Shown here: one piece after another, positions 34,724 to 44,883 of the stretch
How the letters are laid out: every line of letters begins with the position of its first letter
Numbering within the stretch: position 1 is the stretch's first letter
Source of the DNA: Actinomycetes bacterium
GTDB lineage: Bacteria; Actinomycetota; Acidimicrobiia; Acidimicrobiales; RAAP-2
Direction: 5' to 3'
NCBI GenBank assembly: GCA_021791635.1
Contig: JAJYWF010000009.1
Location: 1 to 48,442, forward strand
DNA length: 48,442 nucleotides
The notes under the pieces: generated by a model
Told to the model about the DNA's origin: nothing
What the model saw: the letters and a program-made list of their open reading frames with translations, nothing else
Database searches by the model: none
Translations under genes and position numbers: made by a program

Positions 34724-36282
34724 GCCCGGTCGACGATCCCGTCCTGGTCGTCGACTTCGGCGCGCAGTACTCCCGGCTCATCGCCCGTCGGGTCCGCGAG
34801 TCCCACGTGTACTCCGAGATCGTCCCGCCGACGCTCTCGGCAGCACAGTTGCTGGCCCGCCGGCCGAGGGCGATCATCTTGTCGGGTGGACCCAAGTCGG
34901 TCTACGACACACCGGCTCCATCGGTGGATCCGGCCATCTACGAGGCCGGCGTGCCGATCCTCGGCATCTGCTACGGGGCGCAGCTCCTCACCAGCCAGCT
35001 CGGAGGCACGGTGTCGCGGACCGGTCGTGGCGAGTACGGTCGGACTCGCCTCTCGGTCACCGGCTCCGCCCCGCTGTTCGCCGACTGGCCCAGCGAGACC
35101 GAGGTCTGGATGAGCCACGGTGACGCCATCACCCAGGCCCCGCCCGGTTTCGTCGCCACGGCATCGAGCCCTGACGCACCGGTGGCCGCCCTGGAGGATC
35201 CCAGCCGCCGGATCTACGGCGTGCAGTTCCATCCCGAGGTGGTCCACACCACCCGTGGGTCCGAGCTCATGGAGCACTTCCTCGTCGACGTCTGCGGCAT
35301 CCTGCCAACGTGGACCCACGTGTCGATCATCGAGCAGCAGGTGGAGGCGGTGCGGGCGCAGGTGGGTGGTGAGCGGGTGCTGTGCGCGCTCTCCGGCGGT
35401 GTGGACTCGGCGGTGGCGGCGGCGCTGGTGCACAAGGCGGTCGGCGACCAGCTCACCTGCGTGTTCGTCGACACCGGCCTCATGCGGTCCGGAGAGGCCG
35501 AGCAGGTCGAAGAGACCTTCCGCCGCCAGTTCCACGTCGACCTGGTCCACGTCAAGGCCGCCGACCGTTTCTTCGCCGGACTGGCCGGTGTCACGGACCC
35601 CGAGGAGAAGCGCAAGGTCATCGGCGAGCTGTTCATCCGGATCTTCGAGGAGGTGGCCCGGGATCTCGGTGCCGGCGCGGCCGGGCCCCGCTTCTTGGTC
35701 CAAGGGACGCTCTACCCCGACGTCATCGAGTCTGGGGGCGGTGGCGACGGCGGTTCGGCTGCCAATATCAAGTCCCACCACAACGTGGGCGGCCTCCCCG
35801 ACGATCTGGACTTCGATCTGGTCGAGCCGCTGCGCCTCCTCTTCAAGGACGAGGTCCGAGCGGTCGGAGAGGAGCTCGGACTGCCGCACGAGATCGTGTG
35901 GCGCCAGCCGTTCCCCGGGCCCGGGCTGGCTGTTCGGATCGTAGGAGAGGTGACGCCCGAGAGGGCCGACATCCTCCGAGCTGCCGACGCCGTGGTGGTC
36001 GAGGAGATCCGGCGGGCCGGGCTGTACCGGGACCTGTGGCAGAGCTTCGCCGTGCTGCCGGCGGTGCGCACCGTCGGGGTCATGGGTGACGGGAGGACGT
36101 ACGCCTACCCGGTGGTGATCCGGGCGGTGACCAGCGAAGACGCCATGACCGCGGACTGGGCCCGGCTTCCCTACGAGCTGGTGGAGCGCATCTCCTCACG
36201 GATCATCGGGGAGGTGGACGGCGTGAACCGGGTCGCCCTGGACGTCACGTCCAAACCCCCCGGCACCATCGAATGGGAGTGA
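34720..36282 (+). CDS. guaA: GMP synthase (glutamine-hydrolysing), TTG start
   Basis: Converts XMP to GMP. The 520-residue product has the glutamine amidotransferase domain ([17 protein letters not shown], catalytic Cys in GICYGAQ, His/Glu in GVQFHPEV), the ATP-pyrophosphatase P-loop [18 protein letters not shown] near residue 225, and the C-terminal dimerisation domain ending GTIEWE. The only start before [11 protein letters not shown] is TTG 34720, overlapping the guaB3 stop (TTGA). Length is normal. It overlaps pcrA by ten bases. Confidence 0.96.
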   Translation: MSPVDDPVLVVDFGAQYSRLIARRVRESHVYSEIVPPTLSAAQLLARRPRAIILSGGPKSVYDTPAPSVDPAIYEAGVPILGICYGAQLLTSQLGGTVSRTGRGEYGRTRLSVTGSAPLFADWPSETEVWMSHGDAITQAPPGFVATASSPDAPVAALEDPSRRIYGVQFHPEVVHTTRGSELMEHFLVDVCGILPTWTHVSIIEQQVEAVRAQVGGERVLCALSGGVDSAVAAALVHKAVGDQLTCVFVDTGLMRSGEAEQVEETFRRQFHVDLVHVKAADRFFAGLAGVTDPEEKRKVIGELFIRIFEEVARDLGAGAAGPRFLVQGTLYPDVIESGGGGDGGSAANIKSHHNVGGLPDDLDFDLVEPLRLLFKDEVRAVGEELGLPHEIVWRQPFPGPGLAVRIVGEVTPERADILRAADAVVVEEIRRAGLYRDLWQSFAVLPAVRTVGVMGDGRTYAYPVVIRAVTSEDAMTADWARLPYELVERISSRIIGEVDGVNRVALDVTSKPPGTIEWE

Positions 36283-38495
36283 GAGGCGATCCCGACGACC
36301 TCCTGGCCGACCTGAACCCCCCGCAGCGGGCCGCGGTCGTCCACCGGGGTGGTCCCCTGGTCGTCGTGGCCGGGGCCGGTTCGGGCAAGACCCGGGTGCT
36401 CACCCGCCGTATCGCCCATCTCCTGGCGACCGGCGACGCCGCGCCGTGGCAGATCCTGGCCATCACGTTCACGAACAAGGCGGCCGACGAGATGCGCCAC
36501 CGGGTGGTGGAGCTGGTGGGGCCGCAGGCCGAACGGATGTGGGTCTCGACCTTTCACTCGGCCTGTCTGAGGATCCTGCGCTCCCACGCCGACCGGATCG
36601 GCTACCAGCCGTCGTTCAGCGTCTACGACGACTCCGACTCGCGCCGCTTGGTGGAGATCGTCGAGAACGAGCTGGGACTCGACACCAAGCGCCTCCCCCC
36701 CCGATCGGTGGCCGCGGTCATCGGCCAGGCCAAGGCCGAGCTCACCGACGAGCGGGCCTTCGTCGACCTCTCGGGTTTCGGAGGGGATCCATATCGGCGT
36801 CGGATCGCCGACGTCTACCTCGAGTACCAGCGGCGACTCCGGGCGGCCAACGCCATGGACTTCGACGACTTGCTCATGCAGGCCGCACGTCTGCTCCACG
36901 AGTGCGAGGACGTCCGCCGTTCCTACCAGGAGCGCTTCACCCACGTGCTCGTGGACGAGTACCAGGACACCAACCGGGCCCAGAACGAGCTGGTCATCCT
37001 GCTGGCTGCCGACCACGGCAACGTCACGGTGGTCGGGGACTCGGACCAGTCCGTCTACCGCTGGCGAGGTGCCGACATCTCCAACATCTTGGACTTCGAG
37101 CACGTGTTCGCCGACGCCACCACCGTCCTTCTGGAACAGAACTACCGCTCCACCCAGACCATCCTCGACGCCGCCAACGCCGTGATCGCCCACAACGTGA
37201 CCCGGCGGCCCAAGCGCCTGTTCACCGAAGGCGACGCCGGTGAGCCCGTCTGCCGGTACCGGGCCGAGGACGAGCACGACGAAGCCGCCTGGGTGGCAGG
37301 TGAGATCCTCCGGCTCCGATCCGCCGAGCGGGTCAGCTTCGGAGACGTCGCCGTGTTCTACCGGACCAACGCCCAGAGCCGAGTTCTCGAAGAGGAACTG
37401 GTGAGAGCCGGGGTCGCCTACAAGGTGATCGGCGGGACCCGCTTCTACGACCGCCGAGAGGTGAAGGACATCCTGGCGTACGTGCGGCTGTTGGCCAACC
37501 CGGCTGACGAGGTGTCGGCCCGACGGATCGTCAACGTTCCCAAGCGCGGGATCGGGGCCACGTCGGCCGCCCGGCTGGCTGCCTGGGCTGCGTCCGAAGG
37601 GGTGAGCCTGGGGCGGGCCTTCTCCGCCGCCGAGGCCGCAGGGCTTTCGGGTCGGGCGCTCCGTGGCGCCACCGAGCTGGGCGACCTGCTCGACGACCTG
37701 CGCCGCGCCATGGACCACGTCGGTCCCGGAGAGCTGGTCCAGATGGTGGCTGACCGCAGCGGCTACCTGGCCCAGCTCGTGGCCGAGCACTCCCATGAGG
37801 CCGACGGCCGGCTGGAGAACATCGCCGAACTGGTGTCGGTGGCGGCCGAGTACGAGAGCGTGTCCGAGCTCCTCGAAACGGTGGCACTGGTGTCCGACGC
37901 CGACGAGGTGGAGCGGGACGAAGCGCGGGTGTCGCTCATGACCCTCCACACGGCCAAGGGGCTGGAGTTCCCCGCAGTGTTCATCGTCGGGATGGAAGAA
38001 GGCATCTTCCCCCACGGTCGCACCTTGGCCGAGCCCCTGGAGCTCGAGGAGGAGCGCCGCCTGTGCTACGTCGGCATCACCCGGGCCCGGAGGCGCCTCT
38101 ACCTCTCCCACGCCTGGACCCGGTCCCTGTGGGGGCGGACCAACCAGAACATCCCGAGCCGGTTCCTGAGCGAAGTCCCCACCGAGCTCGTCCACGACGC
38201 CGGCGTCCGCCGGGGTGGCCTCACCCTGGTGACCGGTGCAGGGACGACGCGGTCCGAGGGTGCGAGGGGGGGCGGAACCTGGGGCGCCGGTTCGGCCCCC
38301 GCCGGGCCCCGGCCCGGTAGCGGCGCCGAGCGCCTGGGGCTGGTGCCCGGAGACTCCGTGGTCCACGAGCGCTGGGGCGAGGGCGTGGTGCTCGTGGCCA
38401 GCGGGGAAGGGGACCTGGCCCAGGCCACGGTGCGCTTCCCCTCCGTCGGGGACAAGCGCCTCCTCCTGACGGCAGCGCCCATCCGGCGGGCCTGA
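36273..38495 (+). CDS. pcrA: ATP-dependent DNA helicase UvrD/PcrA
   Basis: Superfamily 1A 3'-5' helicase for repair and replication restart. The 740-residue product has [30 protein letters not shown] (Q motif and Walker A), [21 protein letters not shown] (motif II), [16 protein letters not shown] (III), [11 protein letters not shown] (IV), [23 protein letters not shown] (V) and [17 protein letters not shown] (VI). The C-terminal 50 residues ([15 protein letters not shown]...) match the Tudor-like RNA polymerase-binding domain of PcrA. It overlaps guaA by ten bases. Confidence 0.97.
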   Translation: MGVRGDPDDLLADLNPPQRAAVVHRGGPLVVVAGAGSGKTRVLTRRIAHLLATGDAAPWQILAITFTNKAADEMRHRVVELVGPQAERMWVSTFHSACLRILRSHADRIGYQPSFSVYDDSDSRRLVEIVENELGLDTKRLPPRSVAAVIGQAKAELTDERAFVDLSGFGGDPYRRRIADVYLEYQRRLRAANAMDFDDLLMQAARLLHECEDVRRSYQERFTHVLVDEYQDTNRAQNELVILLAADHGNVTVVGDSDQSVYRWRGADISNILDFEHVFADATTVLLEQNYRSTQTILDAANAVIAHNVTRRPKRLFTEGDAGEPVCRYRAEDEHDEAAWVAGEILRLRSAERVSFGDVAVFYRTNAQSRVLEEELVRAGVAYKVIGGTRFYDRREVKDILAYVRLLANPADEVSARRIVNVPKRGIGATSAARLAAWAASEGVSLGRAFSAAEAAGLSGRALRGATELGDLLDDLRRAMDHVGPGELVQMVADRSGYLAQLVAEHSHEADGRLENIAELVSVAAEYESVSELLETVALVSDADEVERDEARVSLMTLHTAKGLEFPAVFIVGMEEGIFPHGRTLAEPLELEEERRLCYVGITRARRRLYLSHAWTRSLWGRTNQNIPSRFLSEVPTELVHDAGVRRGGLTLVTGAGTTRSEGARGGGTWGAGSAPAGPRPGSGAERLGLVPGDSVVHERWGEGVVLVASGEGDLAQATVRFPSVGDKRLLLTAAPIRRA

Positions 38496-38576
38496 GCAGG
38501 GCGGAAGCCGGCGATCGCATCGCACGTCACCGGGTTCAGCGGGGTCTCAGACGACCCGTGGGAGAATTAGAGGAAG

Positions 38577-39914
38577 ATGACGACGATGAGCCCTGCCCAC
38601 TCGCGGGCGCGTTCGGGTCGCCGTGGCCGCCACTCCCGCCGGAGCCGAGCTGCGGTCATCCGGCGCCGCCGCATCATGGCGCTGCTGCTGGTGCTCTTGG
38701 TGCTCATGACCCCGATCTGGTGGTCCCTCGGCAGTGCCCTCACCACACGCTCCATGGGAACAACGATCGCCGCCCGGTTCGCCGAGTGGGCCCACGACCA
38801 CGGGGGAGGCTCCGTCGTGCGCTGGGCCGAGAACATCTGGTACACCCACCACCCGCCGCCCAAGGGCGGCAAGCCGGCACGCGGTGCCATCCCGGCGCCC
38901 ACGACCACGACGGTGGCGCCGACGGTGACCGTGGGCCTTCCCGTCCCACCGGCGATCGTCCCGCCGCTCAGCCCTCCGTTGCCGGGCGAGGGACAGTGGC
39001 ACCCAGCCGGTCGCACGGTGAACGGCACCCCGGCCGTCTACGAGGCCTTCGTCCGACCCGACGCCGGGTCCACAAGCGTCGTGGCCGGCATCGCCTGGAT
39101 GGACACCAAGCTGCTGCGGGCCACCTTGTACTCGGGGAGCTCGATCCCCGGGGGCGGTCCGTACAAGCACAGCGCCCCGATCCAGCCCACAGCGGCCACC
39201 AGCCTGGTGGCGGCCTTCAACGCCGGCTTCCGGATGCAGACAGCCAATTCCGGGTACTACACCGACGGCAAGGTCGTCATCCCGCTCCGGACCGGGGCCG
39301 CGTCCTTCGTCATCTACACAAACGGCTCGGCCGCCGTCGGAGCCTGGGGGAGCCAGGTGAAGATGACCTCCCATGTGGTCTCGGTCCGCCAGAACCTGGA
39401 CCTGGTGGTCACAGGGGGGAAGCCGGTCCCGGGGCTGAGCTCGGGGACATACACGAAGTGGGGGGCGACCCTGGGCGGTGCGGTCGACGTGTGGCGTTCG
39501 GGTGTCGGAGAGACGGCGAACGGCGCACTCGTCTACGTGGGTGGTCCGTACCTCAGCATCGGCACGCTGGCCAATCTGCTGGTCAGGGCCGGTGCCGTGC
39601 GGGCCATGGAGCTGGACATCAACACCACATGGGTGAACTACGCCACCTTCTCCCCCTCTACACCCCACGGCGCGGCCACCACGACAAACGGCACCGACCT
39701 GCTCTCGAACATGTCGGGGTCCCCCGGGCGCTACTTCGCCAATTGGTGGACGCGCGACTTCTTCACCATGTCTGCCGCATCGACAGCCGACGTCACGCCG
39801 CCGGCCACAACCGTTCCCTCCACCGCCGCGACGTCATCGAGCAGCTCGGGGGCCTCAAGTGCCTCTGGCGCCAGGGCCTCACCGACGAAGAAGGCGACGA
39901 AGAAGACGTCTTAG
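38577..39914 (+). CDS. Membrane-anchored phosphodiester glycosidase-like (NAGPA domain) protein
   Basis: The 445-residue product has a basic N-terminus, one transmembrane segment (about residues 34-52, MALLLVLLVLMTPIWW), a Pro/Thr-rich linker (95-145) and an extracytoplasmic domain resembling the phosphodiester glycosidase (NAGPA/DUF2233) family: AAFNAGFRMQTANSGYYTDGK, VRQNLDLVVTGGKPV, GGPYLSIGTLANLLVRAGAVRAMELDINTTWVNYATF. The C-terminus is Ser/Thr/Lys rich. Members are thought to act on exopolysaccharide or N-acetylglucosamine-phosphate diesters. AGAGGA is close to ATG 38577; ATG 38586 is an alternative. Its stop overlaps the stop of dprE2 (TTAG). Confidence 0.85.
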   Translation: MTTMSPAHSRARSGRRGRHSRRSRAAVIRRRRIMALLLVLLVLMTPIWWSLGSALTTRSMGTTIAARFAEWAHDHGGGSVVRWAENIWYTHHPPPKGGKPARGAIPAPTTTTVAPTVTVGLPVPPAIVPPLSPPLPGEGQWHPAGRTVNGTPAVYEAFVRPDAGSTSVVAGIAWMDTKLLRATLYSGSSIPGGGPYKHSAPIQPTAATSLVAAFNAGFRMQTANSGYYTDGKVVIPLRTGAASFVIYTNGSAAVGAWGSQVKMTSHVVSVRQNLDLVVTGGKPVPGLSSGTYTKWGATLGGAVDVWRSGVGETANGALVYVGGPYLSIGTLANLLVRAGAVRAMELDINTTWVNYATFSPSTPHGAATTTNGTDLLSNMSGSPGRYFANWWTRDFFTMSAASTADVTPPATTVPSTAATSSSSSGASSASGARASPTKKATKKTS

Positions 39915-40675
39915 CCCGGGAGCCGCCGCCAGATCGTCGCCGGGAGGTTCTTCAGCACGGCGAACACCCACCGCAGCGCCCCCGGGGCCCAGACCACCTC
40001 GGCGCCACTGGCCAGACCGTCGGTGATGGCCTCGGCAACCACGTCGGCCGTGGTGGCGAACGGCGCCTCGGGGCGCCCCAGGGTCATCTTGGTCCGCACG
40101 AAGCCGGGCCTGACCACCATGACGCCGGCTCCACTGCCCCTCAGCGCCTCGCCCAGCCCCACCGAGAAGGCGTCGAGGCCGGCCTTCGACGATCCATACA
40201 CGAAGTTGGCCCGCCGGACCCGGACGCCGGCGACCGACGACAGGACCACGAGGCGACCGTGACCTTGGGTTCGAAGGCGCGCCGCGGCGGCCACCATCGC
40301 CGCCGCCGGCCACGTGAAGTTCACGGTGAGCATGGCTGCCGTGCGTTCGGGGTCGGTCTCGTCGACGCTCTGGTCCCCCAGTTCCCCCACCGCCACCAAT
40401 ACGACGTCCACCTCACCGCCGGCGGCAGCGAAACACCGGTCGACCGCGTCTCGGGCCCCGGTCGGGTCGCCGGCGTCGAACAGCAAGGTGGGCACGTCGT
40501 CAGCGCCGGCGGCCACGGCCTCGGCGGCGGCCTCGGCCAGCGTGGTCGGGTTCCGGCCGGCCAGCACGACCGTTCGGCATCGATCTGCAACCGTGCGCCG
40601 GACCACGGCACGGGCGATCTCCGAGGTCCCTGCGAGGACCACCATCGACTGGGGCCGGCCGAAGGCGTCGTTCAT
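39911..40675 (-). CDS. dprE2: Decaprenylphosphoryl-2-keto-erythropentose reductase (DprE2-like SDR)
   Basis: Short-chain dehydrogenase that, with DprE1, epimerises decaprenyl-phosphoryl ribose to the arabinose form, the arabinan donor. The 254-residue product, equal in length to the mycobacterial enzyme as I recall it, has a nucleotide-binding VVLAGTSEIARAVVRR, the Ser in VVLSSVAGV and the YxxxK motif in YGSSKAGLDAF. The ATG at 40675 overlaps the dprE1 stop (ATGA). Position next to dprE1 and ubiA gives the assignment; sequence alone would only say SDR. Confidence 0.9.
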   Translation of the reverse strand: MNDAFGRPQSMVVLAGTSEIARAVVRRTVADRCRTVVLAGRNPTTLAEAAAEAVAAGADDVPTLLFDAGDPTGARDAVDRCFAAAGGEVDVVLVAVGELGDQSVDETDPERTAAMLTVNFTWPAAAMVAAAARLRTQGHGRLVVLSSVAGVRVRRANFVYGSSKAGLDAFSVGLGEALRGSGAGVMVVRPGFVRTKMTLGRPEAPFATTADVVAEAITDGLASGAEVVWAPGALRWVFAVLKNLPATIWRRLPG

Positions 40676-42054
40676 CCCGCCATCCTCGCGCCGTCCATGC
40701 CCAACCGCCGGGAGAGGTCCGAGCACAGGATCCCCGAGGGGTCGATCCGCCGGCGGACCTCTTGGAGCTCGCTGAGGCGGGGGTACATGACTTCGAGGAG
40801 CTCGGGACGCAGCCGAGCGTCTTTGGCCAGGTACACCCTCCCACCGGCCTGCGCCACCATCTCGTCGAGTTGATCGGTGATCCGGGCCAGCTGCGGGGGA
40901 CCGAGGGGGAGGTCGAGGGCCAGGGTCCACCCCTCGATGGGGAAGGACAGGGGGCCGGGATTGCCTGAGCCGAAGCGCTTGAGGACGGCCAGGAAGGACG
41001 GCGTGCCGCTGTCGGAGAGGAGGCGCACCGCCTGGTGGACCACGTCGGCCCGGTCGGGCCCGACGGCGAACTGGTACTGGAGGAACCCGCGTCGGCCGTA
41101 CAGGAGGTTCCAACCGTCGATGCCGTCCAGCGGGTGGAAGAAGGCCGTGATGGTCTGTAGCTCACCGGAGCGCCGGCGCGGTGCCCGGGAGTACCACGCG
41201 GCGTTGAACGCGCTCACGGTGAAGGCGTTCAGCAGTCCCGAAGGCGCGGTGCGGCGGACTCGGACGCGCGCCGGATGGGGCGCTTCCAGCGGTCGGTCCC
41301 GGTGAGCCTTGGGGAGGTCGCTCACCGCGGCATGGTCGCCCCGGGTGAGCACCGACCGACCGGCCCGCCCACGACCGGCGGCGGCGTCCACCCACGCCAC
41401 CGAGTACTGGTAGCCGGAGTCGCTCTCTTCCATGGCCGCCATCACCCCGTCGAGGTCGGTGAACCGCTCGGTGTCCACCACCACGCGGTTGGTCTCGACC
41501 GGCTTCATGCGGACCGTGGCGTCGGTGACCACCCCGGTGAGACCCATGCCGCCGGCCGTGGCCCAGAAGAGCTCGGGATCGAGCTCCGGCCCGGTCGACA
41601 GGACACCCGAGGGAGTGTTCAAGGTCAACGACGTCACGTGGCCGCAGAAGCTCCCGTCTCGATGGTGGTTCTTCCCGTGGACGTCCGCGGCGATGGCCCC
41701 ACCGATGCTCACCAGGCGGGTTCCCGGCGTGACCGGGACGAACCAGCCTTCGGGGAGCGAGCGTTCCAACAGGTGCTGGATGCTCGTGCCCCCACCCACG
41801 GTCACGAGACCCGACTCCGGATCGATCGGCCCGATGTCCGAGAGCCGCCCGACGTCGATGACCGTTCCCCCCGCGCACTGGGCTGCGTCTCCGTAGCTCC
41901 GACCCAGGCCCCGGGCGATGGTCCCAGCGCCCTTCTCCCCGCCCTCTCCGCCCGACAGCTCCACCGAGAGCTCGGCCGGGTCGGCGGGGGTCACCACTCG
42001 GGCCCACGACGGCGACGTCCTCCCCCAGCCAGCGAGGAGCCAGCCGTCACCCAT
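40672..42054 (-). CDS. dprE1: Decaprenylphosphoryl-beta-D-ribose oxidase (DprE1-like)
   Basis: FAD enzyme that oxidises decaprenyl-phosphoryl ribose at C2 in DPA synthesis. ATG 42054 gives 460 residues, one less than the mycobacterial enzyme. The FAD domain has GLGRSYGDAAQ, GGGTSIQHLL, PGTRLVSIGGAIAADVHGKNHH (near 110-131) and the C-terminal GGRVYLAKDARL with the conserved Lys near 411, ending PSGILCSDLSRRLG. The segment GWTLALDLPL has Ala near 379 where the Cys387 that reacts with benzothiazinones lies in M. tuberculosis. It overlaps ubiA by eight bases and dprE2 by four. Confidence 0.93.
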   Translation of the reverse strand: MGDGWLLAGWGRTSPSWARVVTPADPAELSVELSGGEGGEKGAGTIARGLGRSYGDAAQCAGGTVIDVGRLSDIGPIDPESGLVTVGGGTSIQHLLERSLPEGWFVPVTPGTRLVSIGGAIAADVHGKNHHRDGSFCGHVTSLTLNTPSGVLSTGPELDPELFWATAGGMGLTGVVTDATVRMKPVETNRVVVDTERFTDLDGVMAAMEESDSGYQYSVAWVDAAAGRGRAGRSVLTRGDHAAVSDLPKAHRDRPLEAPHPARVRVRRTAPSGLLNAFTVSAFNAAWYSRAPRRRSGELQTITAFFHPLDGIDGWNLLYGRRGFLQYQFAVGPDRADVVHQAVRLLSDSGTPSFLAVLKRFGSGNPGPLSFPIEGWTLALDLPLGPPQLARITDQLDEMVAQAGGRVYLAKDARLRPELLEVMYPRLSELQEVRRRIDPSGILCSDLSRRLGMDGARMAG

Positions 42055-43084
42055 AGAGGCCCAGAGCGAACAGCAGGACCCACGCCAGGCCCAGCACCTG
42101 GACGGTGTGATCGCGCAGCACGAGGTCCTCGGGAGCTCCTCCCTCACCGGCGTCGAGCAGTCGCAGGACGTGGAGGACCCCGATCACCACCGGCACCACG
42201 CTGAGCTGGATCCAGATGAGGTGGTGGCCGGCGTGGTCGGCCAGGCCGGTACGGTCGAAAGCCCACAGGCAGTAGGCGGTCACGGTGGCCGACGCCGTGA
42301 GGATCAACGTGGAGTGCAGGAACTCCGCCGTGTACCGGCCCAGGACCGGTCGGTGCGCCATCCGGTCGTCGCCCAGGAGACGGTGCTCCGCCGCCCGCTT
42401 GCCGGTCACCACGAAGAGGGCTCCGAAGGAGGTCACCACCAGGAACCAGTTCGAGAGCGGCACGTGGGTGGCCACGCCCCCGGCGATGGCCCGGAGGACG
42501 AAGCCCGAGGCCACGGCGGCCAGCTCGATCACCGCCTCACGTTTGAGACCCAGGGTGTAGGCCACGTTGATCCCGGCGTACAGGCCGATCACCAGCATCA
42601 GCTGCCAACCGGCCAGCAGCCAAGAACCGGCCAGCGCCCCCGCCAGCAGGAGCGCACCGATCGCCACCGCCGTCGGCACCGGCAGTGTCCCCGCCGCCAC
42701 CGGTCGATGGCGTTTGTCGGGGTGGCCACGGTCGGCCACGGCATCCATCGAGTCGTTGAGGAGGTACACGCCCGAAGCGGCGGCGCAGAAGATGGCGAAC
42801 ACGCCGCCGGCCCGGGCGGCCACGCCACCGTGGTGGAGGACTCCGGCGGCAGCCGGGGCCACGAAGACCAGGGCGTTCTTCACCCACTGGCGGATGCGGG
42901 CGGCCCGGAGAGCGCCCCGGACCCGGTGGGGACCGTCGCCGTGAAGCTCCGAGCCGTCACGCGCCGAGCCGTGCCGGTCCTGTTCCACGTCGAGGGGAGC
43001 CGCGGCAGTGGTCACGGGTGGATCGGGGGGGAGGGGGCCACCTTCCAAGCGTGCCGGACCTCGGGTTCGGGTGCGCCACTCCAT
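42047..43084 (-). CDS. ubiA: Decaprenyl-phosphate phosphoribosyltransferase (UbiA family, Rv3806c-like)
   Basis: Membrane prenyltransferase family enzyme that would put 5-phosphoribose on decaprenyl phosphate, the first committed step to DPA. The 345-residue product has [10 protein letters not shown], the first Asp motif [21 protein letters not shown] (Mg/PRPP site) and [28 protein letters not shown], with about nine transmembrane segments. ATG 43084 has AGGAGG nine bases upstream. About 60 N-terminal residues before the conserved part are low complexity. First gene of the leftward ubiA-dprE1-dprE2 cluster. A DPPR phosphatase gene is not seen nearby. Confidence 0.92.
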   Translation of the reverse strand: MEWRTRTRGPARLEGGPLPPDPPVTTAAAPLDVEQDRHGSARDGSELHGDGPHRVRGALRAARIRQWVKNALVFVAPAAAGVLHHGGVAARAGGVFAIFCAAASGVYLLNDSMDAVADRGHPDKRHRPVAAGTLPVPTAVAIGALLLAGALAGSWLLAGWQLMLVIGLYAGINVAYTLGLKREAVIELAAVASGFVLRAIAGGVATHVPLSNWFLVVTSFGALFVVTGKRAAEHRLLGDDRMAHRPVLGRYTAEFLHSTLILTASATVTAYCLWAFDRTGLADHAGHHLIWIQLSVVPVVIGVLHVLRLLDAGEGGAPEDLVLRDHTVQVLGLAWVLLFALGLYG

Positions 43085-43160
43085 CCTCAGTGCCTCCTCA
43101 GCGGGCCCTCAGGCGACCCCGACATCGAACCCGTCTGGCGCTCCACCGCACCTCCCTGCC

Positions 43161-43166
43161 TATCAT
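43161..43166 (+). promoter_or_regulatory. Predicted -10 of a near-leaderless promoter for the B12-binding subunit
   Basis: TATCAT ends nine bases before the ATG at 43176, so the transcript would have a leader of only about three bases. The -35 is poor (TGGCGC, 19 bases upstream). It lies in the 91-base divergent gap with ubiA. Confidence 0.45.
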
Positions 43167-43175
43167 CGGGGCTCG

Positions 43176-43610
43176 ATGCATCGTCCCTACCGGGTGGTCG
43201 TGGCCAAACCCGGCCTCGACGGCCACGACCGCGGGGCCAAGGTTATCGCCCGCGCCCTTCGCGACGAGGGGTTCGAGGTGGTCTACACCGGACTCCACCA
43301 GACGCCCGAGCAGGTGGTCAACGCCGTCGTCCAAGAGGACGCCGACGCCCTGGGGCTATCCCTCCTGTCGGGAGCTCACCTCACCTTGGTCCCAAGGGTG
43401 ATCGAGAGCCTGGCCGAGAGCGGCCGGGGAGACGTGGTGGTGGTGGTCGGCGGGATCATCCCCGATGCCGATATCCCGGCGCTCAAAGCCGCGGGGGTGG
43501 CCGAGGTCTTCACCCCCGGAGCACCGCTCCCGTCGATCGGTCGCTGGCTGGCCGAGGCACTCGACCGGCGGGAGGAGTCAGCAGGCGCGGCCGGGAGCCG
43601 CGGGACGTAG
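43176..43610 (+). CDS. Stand-alone cobalamin-binding subunit of an acyl-CoA mutase
   Basis: Small B12-binding domain protein like the C-terminal domain of methylmalonyl-CoA mutase or the small subunit of isobutyryl/2-hydroxyisobutyryl-CoA mutase. The 144-residue product starts [23 protein letters not shown]; DxHxxG supplies the His that coordinates cobalt. [14 protein letters not shown] and [30 protein letters not shown] are the other conserved parts. No catalytic large subunit is in the window. It lies before sucC-sucD, which fits a methylmalonyl-CoA to succinyl-CoA route, but that is inference. No ribosome binding site is seen. Confidence 0.92.
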   Translation: MHRPYRVVVAKPGLDGHDRGAKVIARALRDEGFEVVYTGLHQTPEQVVNAVVQEDADALGLSLLSGAHLTLVPRVIESLAESGRGDVVVVVGGIIPDADIPALKAAGVAEVFTPGAPLPSIGRWLAEALDRREESAGAAGSRGT

Positions 43611-43654
43611 CGCCACGCCGCCGCCGCCCGTGGCGCGCCGCCGCCTGACCGGTG

Positions 43655-43696
43655 ACCGAGAACGAGAACGAGACCGAGAACGAGACCGAGAACGAG
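43655..43696 (+). repeat. Seven purine-rich hexamers upstream of sucC
   Basis: Seven consecutive 6-nt units, ACCGAG or AACGAG, fill 43655-43696 and run into GAGGAGAG, the ribosome binding site of sucC. In frame with sucC they would encode a Thr/Asn/Glu N-terminal extension from GTG 43652. Confidence 0.9.
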
Positions 43697-43708
43697 GAGA
43701 GAATCGCA

Positions 43709-44851
43709 GTGGACCTCTACGAGTACCAGGGAAAGCAGTACTTCGCCCGGTTCGGCATCCCGACGTCGCCGGGCGGAGTAGCCGACACCGTCGACGAGGC
43801 GGTGGTCCAGGCCGATGCCGCCGGCTACCCGGTGGTGGTGAAGGCCCAGGTGAAGGTTGGAGGGCGGGGAAAGGCCGGCGGCATCAAGCTGGCCGCCGAC
43901 GCCGCCGAGGCCCGACGTCACGCCGAGGCGATCTTGGGCATGGACATCAAAGGCCATGTCGTCCACCGCCTGTGGGTCGAGCACGCTTCGGACATCGCCC
44001 GGGAGTACTACGCCAGCTTCACCCTGGATCGACCGGCCAAGCTCCACCTGGGCATGCTCTCGGCGGAGGGCGGGGTGGAGATCGAAGAGGTGGCGGCGAC
44101 CAATCCCGATGCCATCGCCCGGCTCCACGTCGATCCGGTACGAGGGATTGACCGTGGGGCGGTGGCCGACTGGGTCGAGAGGGCCGGGCTGGACGAGGCG
44201 GCCCGTGCACAGGCGACGGACCTGTTGGTCGAGCTGTACCGGTGCTACGTGGACGGTGACTGCGACCTGGCCGAGATCAACCCGCTCATCCTCACCACCG
44301 ACGGCCGGGTCCACGCCCTGGATGCCAAGGTGACCCTCGACGACAACGCCTCGTTCCGCCACCCCGAGTGGGCCGAGTACGCGGCGACCGAGTCCGAGGA
44401 CCCGCGCGAGGTGATGGCCAAGGAGAAGGGGCTCAACTACATCGGCCTCTCCGGCACGGTCGGCATCATCGCCAACGGCGCCGGGCTGGCCATGAGCACC
44501 CTCGACGTGGTGAACCAGGTCGGGGGGAGCGCGGCGAACTTCTTGGACATCGGTGGGGGGGCCAATGCCGACGTCATGGCCGCCGCCCTCGAGGTCATCA
44601 ACGCCGACCCGGCCGTCCGTTCGATCTTCGTGAACATCTTCGGCGGGATCACCCGGGTCGACGAGGTGGCCAAAGGTGTGATCGAGGCGCTGGCTCGGGT
44701 GGACCTGCGTTCGCCGATCGTCCTTCGCCTGGACGGCACCAACGCCGACGCCGGGCGGGCCCTGCTGGCCCCCCACCTCTCCGACCGGCTGCTGTCGGAG
44801 CCCACCATGCTCGACGGCGCTCGCCGGGCCGTGGCCCTGGTGGGGAGCTGA
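43709..44851 (+). CDS. sucC: Succinate-CoA ligase (ADP-forming) subunit beta
   Basis: Beta subunit of succinyl-CoA synthetase in the TCA cycle. GTG 43709, seven bases after GAGGAGAG, gives 380 residues starting with MDLYEYQGKQYFARFGIP. The ATP-grasp domain has VVVKAQVKVGGRGKAGG, EINPL and DAKVTLDDNA; the C-terminal ligase domain has GIIANGAGLAMSTLD, ANFLDIGGGA and FVNIFGGITR. A longer version from GTG 43652 would add 19 repeat-encoded residues. It is followed by sucD in one operon. Confidence 0.96.
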   Translation: MDLYEYQGKQYFARFGIPTSPGGVADTVDEAVVQADAAGYPVVVKAQVKVGGRGKAGGIKLAADAAEARRHAEAILGMDIKGHVVHRLWVEHASDIAREYYASFTLDRPAKLHLGMLSAEGGVEIEEVAATNPDAIARLHVDPVRGIDRGAVADWVERAGLDEAARAQATDLLVELYRCYVDGDCDLAEINPLILTTDGRVHALDAKVTLDDNASFRHPEWAEYAATESEDPREVMAKEKGLNYIGLSGTVGIIANGAGLAMSTLDVVNQVGGSAANFLDIGGGANADVMAAALEVINADPAVRSIFVNIFGGITRVDEVAKGVIEALARVDLRSPIVLRLDGTNADAGRALLAPHLSDRLLSEPTMLDGARRAVALVGS

Positions 44852-44883
44852 GCGACCGTGGAACGAGAGAGAAGAGGAGATCA

